From Arthrobacter_D sp015752045 (GTDB taxonomy: Bacteria; Actinomycetota; Actinomycetes; Actinomycetales; Micrococcaceae): DNA of 64,000 nucleotides. This document shows, one piece after another, positions 48,326 to 57,929 of this stretch. Below the pieces are notes generated by a model. That model searched no databases. It saw only the letters and a list, made by a program, of their open reading frames with translations, and was not told the origin of the DNA. The stretch's first letter is position 1. Every line of letters starts with the position of its first letter. The position numbers and the translations under genes were made by a program. The DNA lies in assembly GCF_015752045.1 (NCBI RefSeq), contig NZ_JADOUS010000004.1:248001-312000 (forward strand), given 5' to 3'.

Positions 48326-49648
48326 GTGAGCCAGTACACAGACCCCGCCCAGCCCGCCCACCAGCCGACCCTGAGGACCGAGATCTTCACTCCCGGCGCC
48401 GACGAGGACGCCTCGACGGACGGCCGCTTCGCGAAGTGGCTCGACGGCGAGAGCATCGGCTTCCACGAGGGGACGCTCGATCCCGAGGACGTCCCGCGCT
48501 ACCTCGCGGCGTACCAGGCCGACCAGCGCGTGCTGTGGGGTGTCCATGACAGCTCCCAGCCCGCCGAGGCTCTCGGCCCCGGGCACCCTGTGGCCACCTA
48601 CGGCACCATGGTGCACCCGCTCAATGTCGGTGCCGCACAGCTCGATGCGCACCAGATCACCGCGGTCACGGTCCGCCCCAGCCACCGCCGCAACGGGATC
48701 CTCCGGTCCATGATGACGCGCGACCTCCGCGAGGCGAAGGAGCGCGGACTCGCGCTGGCGATCCTCACCGCGTCCGAGGCCACCATCTACGGGAGGTTCG
48801 GCTTCGGCTGCGCCACGTTCACGCAGACCATCGAGGTCGACGTCCGCGAACGCTTCGAGGTGACGGCGCCGAGAAGCGGGACCACGGCGCTCGTCGCCCG
48901 GGAGCACGCCGTGGACCTCGCCGAGAAGATCTTCGAGGGCTTTCAGGCCGTGACCTTCGGCTCGGTGGGCCGGCAGTACGCCGTCGCGCGGCGCATCGCC
49001 GGCGCCTGGGGCCGCGAGCGGCCCGTCGAGGACCGCGCGGTGCGGATGGCGGTGCACTACGACGCCGCGGGGAAGCCCGCAGGGTTCGTGAGCTACCGGT
49101 TCGCGGGCTGGGAGACCACGCCGTACACGATGAAGGTCGTGGACCTCGTGGCCTCCACGCCGTCGGCCTACCTCGAGCTCTGGCGGTACCTCGGATCGCT
49201 GGACCTCGTGGAGCGCATCACCTGGGACGGCGCACGACGCGACGACGCCCTGCCCTGGGCGCTGCGGGACCGGCGCTGCTACCAGGTCAAGGGCACCGAC
49301 GACGTGCTCTGGGTCCGGCTGCTGGACGTGCCGGCGGCCCTCGGGAAGCGGTCCTACCGCGGGAGCGGCAGGATCGTCCTGGAGGTGCTGGACGACCACG
49401 GGATCGCCGACGGCGCCTACGTGCTGACCGTCGTCGACGGCGTCGGGGAGGTCGAGCGGGTGGAGGATTCGGCCACCCCGGACATCACGGCGACCGTCAA
49501 CGCGCTGGGCTCGCTCTACCTCGGCGGGGTGCAGGCGTCCACGCTCGCGGCGGCCGGGGGACTGACCGTGCACACGGACGATGCCGTCGACGTGCTCGAT
49601 ACCCTGTTCGGCCGCCCGCAGGAGCCCTACTGCATCACGCATTTCTAG
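48326..49648 (+). CDS. Eis-like GNAT N-acetyltransferase
   Basis: The 440-residue protein resembles the Eis family, which acetylates amines on aminoglycosides or peptides from acetyl-CoA. The first GNAT domain has the acetyl-CoA loop TVRPSHRRNGILRSMMTRDLREAKERGLALAILTASEATIYGRFGFG. A second, degenerate GNAT domain and a C-terminal SCP2-like domain follow (ITATVNALGSLYLGGV). The C-terminal residue is Phe (CITHF), matching the Eis habit of ending in a carboxylate that serves catalysis. The natural substrate is unknown. It starts at GTG 48326. Confidence 0.85.
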   Translation: MSQYTDPAQPAHQPTLRTEIFTPGADEDASTDGRFAKWLDGESIGFHEGTLDPEDVPRYLAAYQADQRVLWGVHDSSQPAEALGPGHPVATYGTMVHPLNVGAAQLDAHQITAVTVRPSHRRNGILRSMMTRDLREAKERGLALAILTASEATIYGRFGFGCATFTQTIEVDVRERFEVTAPRSGTTALVAREHAVDLAEKIFEGFQAVTFGSVGRQYAVARRIAGAWGRERPVEDRAVRMAVHYDAAGKPAGFVSYRFAGWETTPYTMKVVDLVASTPSAYLELWRYLGSLDLVERITWDGARRDDALPWALRDRRCYQVKGTDDVLWVRLLDVPAALGKRSYRGSGRIVLEVLDDHGIADGAYVLTVVDGVGEVERVEDSATPDITATVNALGSLYLGGVQASTLAAAGGLTVHTDDAVDVLDTLFGRPQEPYCITHF

Positions 49649-49686
49649 GGCTTGCGGCACCCCCCTGTGCCGTCCCGACCGCCGGA

Positions 49687-49702
49687 CGCCGGGGCCCCGG
49701 CG
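49687..49702. repeat. Perfect palindrome upstream of the rpsA promoter
   Basis: CGCCGGGGCCCCGGCG is an uninterrupted 16-bp palindrome ending 5 bp before the rpsA -35. It could be an operator or part of a terminator for the Eis-like gene; a smaller hairpin (CGGCAC/GTGCCG, 49655-49672) lies just before it. Confidence 0.5.
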
Positions 49703-49707
49703 CTGCT

Positions 49708-49736
49708 TTGACGGTCTTGCACCCCGGGGCTAGACT
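49708..49736 (+). promoter_or_regulatory. Strong sigma-70-type promoter of rpsA
   Basis: TTGACG (49708-49713) and TAGACT (49731-49736) are separated by exactly 17 bp. This is the best -35/-10 pair I found in the window. The start of transcription should be near 49743, giving a leader of about 190 nt. Confidence 0.8.
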
Positions 49737-49803
49737 AGACAGGCGCGTGGTGCGCTCTGGTGTCTTCCGGTGTTGAGCCGGCGGGTCATGAGGGTGCGCT
49801 ACC

Positions 49804-49858
49804 TTTCCTGGACCTCACCGAGGTCCTTTCCATTTCGTCCACATCCGGACACAGGAAA
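49804..49858 (+). promoter_or_regulatory. Folded leader of rpsA with attenuator-like hairpin
   Basis: GGACCTC (49810-49816) and GAGGTCC (49820-49826) form a tight hairpin followed by TTTCCATTTC, like an intrinsic terminator. TTTCCT (49804-49809) can pair with AGGAAA (49853-49858) around it, and GTCC/GGAC (49837-49850) forms a third stem. Feedback by S1 on its own mRNA is plausible; no known leader family was recognised. Confidence 0.45.
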
Positions 49859-49935
49859 CCGCATCCGGCGCAGCCGGAACCGCGGGGTCCAGCGTGACCG
49901 GAGCAAGTAATCTTCCACAACGGAGCCCCAACTAC

Positions 49936-51414
49936 ATGACCATCACCACCACCGAGAAGCAAGGTGCCCCCGTAGTCGCGATCAACGACATCGGCACCGC
50001 TGAGGACTTCCTCGCAGCGATCGACGCGACCATCAAGTACTTCAACGACGGAGATCTCGTCGAAGGTACCGTCGTGAAGGTCGACCGCGACGAGGTCCTG
50101 CTCGACATCGGTTACAAGACCGAGGGTGTCATTCCTTCCCGCGAGCTTTCCATCAAGCACGACGTCGATCCCGGGGACGTCGTCTCCGTGGGCGATCAGG
50201 TCGAGGCTCTGGTTCTCACCAAGGAAGACAAAGAAGGCCGCCTGATCCTCTCCAAGAAGCGTGCTCAGTACGAGCGCGCCTGGGGCGACATCGAGAAGGT
50301 CAAGGAAGAGGACGGCGTCGTCACCGGCACCGTCATCGAGGTCGTCAAGGGTGGCCTCATCCTGGACATCGGTCTGCGCGGCTTCCTGCCCGCGTCCCTC
50401 GTCGAGATGCGTCGCGTCCGCGACCTGGCTCCGTACATCGGCCAGCAGATCGAAGCGAAGATCATCGAGCTCGACAAGAACCGCAACAACGTCGTGCTGT
50501 CGCGTCGTGCGTGGCTCGAGCAGACCCAGTCCGAGGTGCGCTCCACGTTCCTCAACAAGCTCGAGAAGGGCCAGGTCCGTCCGGGCGTCGTCTCCTCGAT
50601 CGTCAACTTCGGTGCGTTCGTGGACCTCGGCGGCGTCGACGGCCTCGTGCACGTCTCGGAGCTGTCCTGGAAGCACATCGACCACCCGTCCGAGGTTGTC
50701 GAAGTCGGCCAGGAGGTCACCGTGGAGGTCCTCGAGGTCGATCTCGACCGCGAGCGGGTCTCCCTGTCGCTGAAGGCCACGCAGGAGGATCCCTGGCAGA
50801 CCTTCGCCCGCACGCACGCCCTGGGCCAGGTCGTCCCGGGCAAGGTCACGAAGCTGGTCCCCTTCGGCGCGTTCGTTCGCGTCGAGGACGGCATCGAAGG
50901 CCTCGTGCACATCTCGGAGCTCGCTGTCCGCCACGTGGAACTGGCCGAGCAGGTCGTCTCCGTGGGTGACGAGCTCTTCGTCAAGGTCATCGACATCGAC
51001 CTGGAGCGCCGCCGCATCTCGCTCAGCCTCAAGCAGGCCAACGAGGGCGTTGACGCCGACAGCACCGAGTTCGATCCCGCGCTCTACGGCATGGCCGCCG
51101 AGTACGACGAAGAGGGCAACTACAAGTACCCCGAGGGCTTCGACCCCGAGTCGAACGAATGGCTCGAGGGCTACGAGAACCAGCGCGCTGCCTGGGAAGC
51201 CCAGTACGCGGAGGCCCAGTCCCGCTGGGAGTCGCACAAGAAGCAGGTCGTCCAGCACGCGTCCGACGACGCCGCTGCGGCGAACGAGCCGGTCGAGTCG
51301 AACTCGACGAGCTACTCCTCCGAGCCCGTCGTCGCCGATTCCGGCTCCGGTTCGGGAACGCTCGCTTCCGACGAGGCGCTTGCCGCTCTCCGCGAGAAGC
51401 TGACCGGGGCGTAA
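49936..51414 (+). CDS. rpsA: Ribosomal protein S1
   Basis: S1 (492 residues) helps mRNA bind the 30S subunit. Four S1 RNA-binding repeats are visible, beginning at about GDLVEGTVVKVDRDEVLLDIGYKTEG, DGVVTGTVIEVVKGGLILDIGLRGF, GQVRPGVVSSIVNFGAFVDLGGVDG and GQVVPGKVTKLVPFGAFVRVEDGIEG. An acidic then Ser-rich C-terminal tail of about 130 residues follows. Four repeats rather than six is normal for actinobacteria. Start ATG 49936 gives MTITTTEKQG; GGAG at 49922-49925 precedes it. Codon use is noticeably biased, fitting high expression. Confidence 0.97.
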   Translation: MTITTTEKQGAPVVAINDIGTAEDFLAAIDATIKYFNDGDLVEGTVVKVDRDEVLLDIGYKTEGVIPSRELSIKHDVDPGDVVSVGDQVEALVLTKEDKEGRLILSKKRAQYERAWGDIEKVKEEDGVVTGTVIEVVKGGLILDIGLRGFLPASLVEMRRVRDLAPYIGQQIEAKIIELDKNRNNVVLSRRAWLEQTQSEVRSTFLNKLEKGQVRPGVVSSIVNFGAFVDLGGVDGLVHVSELSWKHIDHPSEVVEVGQEVTVEVLEVDLDRERVSLSLKATQEDPWQTFARTHALGQVVPGKVTKLVPFGAFVRVEDGIEGLVHISELAVRHVELAEQVVSVGDELFVKVIDIDLERRRISLSLKQANEGVDADSTEFDPALYGMAAEYDEEGNYKYPEGFDPESNEWLEGYENQRAAWEAQYAEAQSRWESHKKQVVQHASDDAAAANEPVESNSTSYSSEPVVADSGSGSGTLASDEALAALREKLTGA

Positions 51415-51440
51415 GCTCCCGCGTCGACCGCAGTACCGTT

Positions 51441-51471
51441 GAAGGCCCCCGTCCACTGGACGGGGGCCTTC
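51441..51471 (+). terminator. Terminator after rpsA
   Basis: GAAGGCCCCCGTCC (51441-51454) and GGACGGGGGCCTTC (51458-51471) form a perfect 14-bp stem with an ACT loop, ending in CTTCTCC. It lies 27 nt after the rpsA stop. Confidence 0.9.
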
Positions 51472-51593
51472 TCCGTATGGCGGGGGGCGACCGGTCGAGC
51501 GTGTACGTGAGGTGGATCCGGGGCGCTACGACCCACCGGAGGTGCGCTCTCGAGGCCGGACCCGGACTCGATCCCCCCGTGCCGCTGAGGGGC

Positions 51594-52733
51594 CTACCGG
51601 CGCGTCGACACCGTGACCGTGAAGCGGGGCGAGCGGTCCAGCTGGCGTGTGGTCCCGATGGTCCGTTCGAGGACGGGCCGGTAGCGGAGATGGCTGTTCC
51701 ACACCGTGACGAGCTCCCCGCCGGGCCTCAGGACACGCGCGCAGGCATCGAAGAGCCGATGGGCGACGCCGGCGTGCACCGTGCTGCCGAGGTGGAAGGG
51801 CGGGTTGAGGATGATCAGCCCCACCGAGGCGTCCGGCAGTGCCGAGAGCGCGTCGTCCCTGCTCACCGTGATGCGATCGGCCACGCCGTTGGCCGCCGCC
51901 GTCGCTGCAGCGGATGCCATCGCCGAGGCGGACTGGTCCGTGGCGAGGACGTGGACGTCCGGATGGGTCAGCGCAACGAAGGCTGCGATGGCCCCGTTCC
52001 CGCAGCCCAGATCGACGACGTCGGCGGCCCCCGACGCGCCGGCCGGCGGGAGCCGGCGGAGGTGGGGGAGGAGCAGGCGCGTGCCGGGATCGAGCGCCGG
52101 CCCGCCGAACGTCGCCCCGCAGGCGAGGAGTTCGAGCGGACGGGCCAGCCCGACGTCGTGCTGCGCGCTGCGTGGGAAGGAGGACGCGCCCACCGCCAGG
52201 GGACCCGCCGCCGTGAGGACCCGTGCCTTCTGCCGGGCCAGGCCGGCCGTGACGTCGCCGAAGTAGCGGCCGAGCACGGTGTTCATGGAGACCGACATGT
52301 GCTTGACGCGTCCCGCCGCCAGGACCACGACATCCGGGCGGGCATGGGCGGCGATGGTCCACGCGATCTCGTCGAGCTCGTCGAGCGAGCGGGGGAGGCG
52401 CAGGAGGACCGTCGACACGCCGTCGAGCAGTCCGGCGTCGAGGGGAAGGGACCGGTACGCGCCCTGAAGCCCCTGGTCGGTGGCATTCAGCGCGAGCGCC
52501 CGCTCGTGGACCAGACCGTCCTGGAAGGCGCGGACGCCGCCCCGGTCGGAGAAATGGGCGGCGCCGAGGGTGAGTGCACCGTAGGCGTCGTTGATGGTCG
52601 CGATGTCACCGGGGAGGCGGAGTCGTTCCGCGGCGGTGTCGAGGAGCAGCCGGTCCGCTGCGTCCACGGCGACGAGTTCGGGTGTTTCCAGGTCGGGGCG
52701 GCGGCGCAGGTGGTCGAGGCTGAACGGGGTCAC
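51594..52733 (-). CDS. Class I SAM methyltransferase, RsmC/RlmG-like
   Basis: The 379-residue protein has an N-terminal half with a degenerate methyltransferase-like fold and a C-terminal catalytic half. SAM-binding motif I is VVDLGCGNGAIAAFVAL; the N6/N2-type motif IV is LIILNPPFHLG. This duplicated architecture is that of RsmC and RlmG, which methylate N2 of guanine in 16S or 23S rRNA. Which rRNA site is modified cannot be told. The GTG start (VTPFSLDHL) has the -10-like TAGGAT 7 nt upstream and no ribosome-binding site. It is divergent from coaE by 54 bp. Confidence 0.85.
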   Translation of the reverse strand: MTPFSLDHLRRRPDLETPELVAVDAADRLLLDTAAERLRLPGDIATINDAYGALTLGAAHFSDRGGVRAFQDGLVHERALALNATDQGLQGAYRSLPLDAGLLDGVSTVLLRLPRSLDELDEIAWTIAAHARPDVVVLAAGRVKHMSVSMNTVLGRYFGDVTAGLARQKARVLTAAGPLAVGASSFPRSAQHDVGLARPLELLACGATFGGPALDPGTRLLLPHLRRLPPAGASGAADVVDLGCGNGAIAAFVALTHPDVHVLATDQSASAMASAAATAAANGVADRITVSRDDALSALPDASVGLIILNPPFHLGSTVHAGVAHRLFDACARVLRPGGELVTVWNSHLRYRPVLERTIGTTRQLDRSPRFTVTVSTRR

Positions 52734-52740
52734 CGGATCA

Positions 52741-52746
52741 ATCCTA
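52741..52746 (-). promoter_or_regulatory. -10 element for the leaderless methyltransferase gene
   Basis: On the minus strand TAGGAT ends 7 nt before the GTG at 52733. It faces the coaE -10 across 29 bp, so both promoters share one short control region. Confidence 0.45.
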
Positions 52747-52775
52747 GGTGCCGTGCCGTTGGACACGGCGCGGAC

Positions 52776-52781
52776 TAGGGT
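52776..52781 (+). promoter_or_regulatory. -10 element for leaderless coaE
   Basis: TAGGGT ends 6 nt before the coaE ATG, with no ribosome-binding site between. Confidence 0.45.
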
Positions 52782-52787
52782 TGGTTC

Positions 52788-53759
52788 ATGCTGCGTATCG
52801 GACTGACAGGGGGCATCGCTGCCGGGAAGTCGGTGGTGGCCCGCCGGCTCGCGGACCTGGGCGCCGTGCTGGTCGATTCGGACGTCCTGGCGCGCGCCGC
52901 GGTCGAGCCGGGCTCGGAAGGCCTCGACGCCGTCGTGGCCGCCTTCGGGCCGGAGATCCTCGGAGCCGACGGCGCGCTCGACCGGCCCGCCCTGGGCCGG
53001 CTCGTCTTCGCCGACTCGGCCGCCCGCGAGCGGCTGAACGCCATCGTGCATCCACGCGTGCGGGCCGCGGCCGCGGCCCTGATCGAGGAGGCACCGGAGG
53101 ATGCCGTCGTCGTCGAGGACATCCCGCTCCTGGTCGAGACCGGTCAGGCCGCGCGGTTCCACCTCGTCGTCGTCGTCGACGCCCCGGACGCCCTGCGCCT
53201 CAAGCGGATGGTGGAGCACCGCGGCATGGAACGGGGCGATGCCGAGCGGCGCATCGCGGCGCAGGCGTCCCGTGGGGAACGGTTGCGCGCGGCCGATGCC
53301 GTGATTCTCAACGACGGCGGGGTCGACGAACTCCTCGCGTCGACGGACGGCCTGTGGCGGATGCGCATCCTGCCGTTCCGCGACAACCTGGCCGCAGGAA
53401 CGCCTGCGCGTCGGAGCGCTCCACGGCCGACCGCGGGCCTCGCAGGGACGAGCGGGCTGGCGGACCGCATCCGGGGGAAGCTGGACGCCGCCCTCCCGCC
53501 GGGCTGTTCCGTGGTCCCCGATGGGAGCCCCGGCGGGACGCCCGCCGGAACCGACGTCGTCGTGCGCGCGGGCCTTCATGTCCTGGTCCCGCAGGCCGGG
53601 GGCCTCGAGTCGGCGTCGGACGCCGTCGCAGCGGCGGGATTCCCGCGGGACGAGCGCACCGCCGGCCCCGGTCGGACCCCCCCGGCAGCACTCCATCGGG
53701 CGGCCGACCCGGCGATCGACGTCACGGTGATGGTGGGGGTTGCACCCGCCTCCGCCTGA
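52788..53759 (+). CDS. coaE: Dephospho-CoA kinase with a decayed GrpB-like tail
   Basis: CoaE phosphorylates dephospho-CoA in the last step of CoA synthesis. The P-loop is GLTGGIAAGKSVVARRL; DSD in VLVDSDVLAR, VVEDIPLLVE and the LID region RMVEHRGMERGDAERRIAAQ follow. The kinase ends near residue 195. The remaining 125 residues resemble the UPF0157/GrpB domain fused to mycobacterial CoaE (LDAALPPGCSVVPDGS, HVLVPQAGGLESASDAVAAAGFPRDE), but the family's HIGSTAVPG-type motif is gone and the domain is short. It is probably a relic with a structural role at most. The total is 323 residues. Confidence 0.92.
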   Translation: MLRIGLTGGIAAGKSVVARRLADLGAVLVDSDVLARAAVEPGSEGLDAVVAAFGPEILGADGALDRPALGRLVFADSAARERLNAIVHPRVRAAAAALIEEAPEDAVVVEDIPLLVETGQAARFHLVVVVDAPDALRLKRMVEHRGMERGDAERRIAAQASRGERLRAADAVILNDGGVDELLASTDGLWRMRILPFRDNLAAGTPARRSAPRPTAGLAGTSGLADRIRGKLDAALPPGCSVVPDGSPGGTPAGTDVVVRAGLHVLVPQAGGLESASDAVAAAGFPRDERTAGPGRTPPAALHRAADPAIDVTVMVGVAPASA

Positions 53760-53828
53760 GCCCGTTCGGAGGGATCGGGAGGCTTTCAGCCGCCAGCAGA
53801 TCGGCGGCGAAGTGTCGGTGGCAGGGAC

Positions 53829-53834
53829 TACCGT
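53829..53834 (+). promoter_or_regulatory. -10 element for leaderless uvrB
   Basis: TACCGT ends 6 nt before the uvrB ATG, with no ribosome-binding site. No LexA box was found here by eye. Confidence 0.4.
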
Positions 53835-53840
53835 TGAGCC

Positions 53841-55916
<2,076 letters not shown>

Positions 55917-56026
55917 TTCCAGGCAGACCGCCGACCGGCGTCCAGCAGGACGTCGTGCACCCTGTCAAGGCGGCCGGCGGACGAGCACCCGAGGGCGCCC
56001 GTTCGTCGGCCTTCCCGCTCGGCGGG

Positions 56027-56032
56027 TAGCAT
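56027..56032 (+). promoter_or_regulatory. -10 element for the terC transcript
   Basis: TAGCAT would place the transcription start near 56039, exactly at the base of the folded leader (first stem begins at 56041). No good -35 is visible. Confidence 0.45.
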
Positions 56033-56038
56033 TATCCG

Positions 56039-56147
56039 GACGTGAGGGAGTATCCCTAAGCGCTACGGACGTCAGCACGCGAGGCACAGTTGCCACGCCG
56101 GGCGTAGCGGCCGGCCGGCTCGAAGCCGCGGCGGAGAGACTCACGGC
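56039..56147 (+). ncRNA. Probable yybP-ykoY-type manganese riboswitch
   Basis: A closing stem CGTGAG (56041-56046) with CTCACG (56140-56145) brackets the element. Right after its 5' arm comes GGAGTA and right before its 3' arm comes GGAGAGA, the positions of the conserved L1 (GGAGUAG) and L3 (CAAGA-like) loops of yybP-ykoY aptamers. Inside, CGCTACG (56061-56067) pairs with CGTAGCG (56103-56109), capped by GGCA/TGCC (56083-56094), and CGGCT/AGCCG forms another stem. The downstream gene is terC, a usual target. L3 is not a perfect match, so the call is probable, not certain. Confidence 0.6.
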
Positions 56148-56175
56148 GATCCACAGCACCCCCGGAAGGTATTCC

Positions 56176-57264
56176 ATGCCCGCATTGCCCGTAGCGTTCG
56201 AGGTCGGCACGTTCATCGTGCTCGGCCTGATCCTGCTGTTCGACCTGCTGCTCGTGGTCAAGCGGCCGCACGAACCCTCGATGAAGGAAGCGGGACTCTG
56301 GGTCGCATTCTATGTGGGCCTCGCGCTGGTGTTCGCGGCCCTGATGTTCGTCTTCACCGGGCCCGAGTACGGCGGGCAGTTCATCGCCGGCTGGATCACC
56401 GAATACAGCCTCAGCATCGACAACCTCTTCGTGTTCATCATCATCATGGCCAGGTTCTCCGTGCCCAGGAAGTACCAGCAGGAGGTGCTCATGGTGGGCA
56501 TCATCATCGCCCTGGTGCTGCGCGGGATCTTCATCGCCCTCGGTGCCGCCGTGATCGAGAACTTCAGCTGGATCTTCTTCATCTTCGGTGCCTTCCTCCT
56601 CTACACGGCCTACAAGCAGGCGACCGATTCCGGTGAGGACGAGGAAAATGCAGGCGACAACAAGCTCATCGCGAAGCTCCGCTCGGTCCTGCCGATGTCG
56701 GACTCCTACGACGGCAACAAGATCCGCACGGTGGTCGACGGTAAGAAGGTCTTCACACCGATGCTGATCGTCTTCGTGACGATCGGCCTGACCGATCTCC
56801 TGTTCGCCGTCGACTCCATCCCTGCGATATTCGGCCTGACACAGAGCGCCTTCATCGTGTTCACGGCGAACATCTTCGCGCTCATGGGCCTTCGCCAGCT
56901 CTACTTCCTGCTCGGCGGCCTGATGACGCGCCTCATCTACCTCAAGCACGCGCTCTCCGTGATCCTCGCCTTCATCGGCATCAAGCTCATCCTGCACGCG
57001 ATGCACGTCAACGAGCTGCCCTTCATCAACGGCGGCGAGCACATCGAATGGGCCCCCGAGATCCCGACCTTCGTGTCCCTGGCCGTCATCGTGGCCACCA
57101 TCGTCGTCGCCGTGATCGCCAGCCTCATCCGCTCCCGGGTCACCGGCACAGCCCCGGCCGAGGCAGGGATCGAGACCACGGACGGTGCCCACACCGAGCC
57201 CGAGGTCGACGACGAACTCCGCCAGGCCGCCGACGAGGTCGAGGCCGAGGAACACCGCCGCTAG
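56176..57264 (+). CDS. TerC-family membrane protein, probable manganese exporter
   Basis: The 362-residue protein has about nine hydrophobic helices and the TerC signature: TEYSLSIDNLFVFIIIMARF early on and LTDLLFAVDSIPAIFGLT later, each with conserved acidic residues in a helix. TerC proteins export Mn2+, partly to metallate secreted proteins, and some relatives are linked to tellurite resistance. The C-terminal 40 residues are acidic. ATG 56176 has GGAAGG before it. The leader resembles a manganese riboswitch, which supports manganese as the substrate. An imperfect hairpin after the stop (about 57283-57337) may end transcription. Confidence 0.9.
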   Translation: MPALPVAFEVGTFIVLGLILLFDLLLVVKRPHEPSMKEAGLWVAFYVGLALVFAALMFVFTGPEYGGQFIAGWITEYSLSIDNLFVFIIIMARFSVPRKYQQEVLMVGIIIALVLRGIFIALGAAVIENFSWIFFIFGAFLLYTAYKQATDSGEDEENAGDNKLIAKLRSVLPMSDSYDGNKIRTVVDGKKVFTPMLIVFVTIGLTDLLFAVDSIPAIFGLTQSAFIVFTANIFALMGLRQLYFLLGGLMTRLIYLKHALSVILAFIGIKLILHAMHVNELPFINGGEHIEWAPEIPTFVSLAVIVATIVVAVIASLIRSRVTGTAPAEAGIETTDGAHTEPEVDDELRQAADEVEAEEHRR

Positions 57265-57452
57265 TCCTCCTGCTCCGGCGGAGGGCGCCCGTCCGTCGCC
57301 GGGGCAGTCCTGAGGGATGAGGACGGCGGGCGTCCCTTCACCGGACGGATCACCGACCTCGCCCGTCACGTACGCGGCGCCGCGATCATCCGACCAGCGG
57401 ATTGCCGCGCAAATGAGGCCGACAGACCCGCCCCGACACGGCGGAGTGCGGC

Positions 57453-57458
57453 CATACT
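57453..57458 (+). promoter_or_regulatory. -10 element for the unknown two-gene operon
   Basis: CATACT ends 6 nt before ATG 57465, with no ribosome-binding site, as for other leaderless genes here. Confidence 0.4.
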
Positions 57459-57464
57459 GACCGC

Positions 57465-57929
57465 ATGAACCCCGTGGCGAAACAGACCGACCGTCTTCTG
57501 GTTGCCATCGTGTCAGGGATCGCGGTGCTGGTGATCGTCGCCCTGGCCGTGGTCTTCAGCCGCGGGGAGCCGCCTGCGCTGGACGATTCGACCCCGGCGG
57601 GGATCGTCCAGCGTTACAGCACCGCCGTTCTGGAGGGCGATACTGGTGCGGCCACCGCCTATCTGACGACGACGGCACGGACCGAGTGCCGAGCCGTCGT
57701 CGACAACCCACCTCCTCCGTCCCGCGTCGTCCTGATTTCCACGAACGAACGGGAGACCTCGGCCCTGGTGCGGGTCTCCGTGGTGGTCTCCCAACCGGGA
57801 GGCCCGTTCGGACCCTCTGAGTACGAGATGGAGGACCGCTTCTCGCTGCAGAAGGTCGACGGAGTGTGGAGGATCGATCAGGCTCCCTATCAGCTCCTGG
57901 CCTGCACGCGGACGCCGGTGGGTCCATGA
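57465..57929 (+). CDS. Anchored extracytoplasmic protein, NTF2-like (function unknown)
   Basis: The 154-residue protein has one N-terminal helix (LLVAIVSGIAVLVIVALAVVF, about residues 11-31) with positive residues before it, so the rest should lie outside. The outer part reads like an NTF2/SnoaL-type fold: AGIVQRYSTAVLEGDTGAATAYLTT, then strands ending in FSLQKVDGVWRIDQAPY. Two cysteines (in RTECRAV and LLACTRT) could form a disulfide. I recognise no family by name. Its stop overlaps the next ATG as ATGA, so the two proteins are probably made and work together. Confidence 0.75.
   Translation: MNPVAKQTDRLLVAIVSGIAVLVIVALAVVFSRGEPPALDDSTPAGIVQRYSTAVLEGDTGAATAYLTTTARTECRAVVDNPPPPSRVVLISTNERETSALVRVSVVVSQPGGPFGPSEYEMEDRFSLQKVDGVWRIDQAPYQLLACTRTPVGP

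Noticed and set aside
53760..53840. SOS box for uvrB
   Set aside because: Searched by eye for GAAC-N4-GTTC and close variants; none found near the start.
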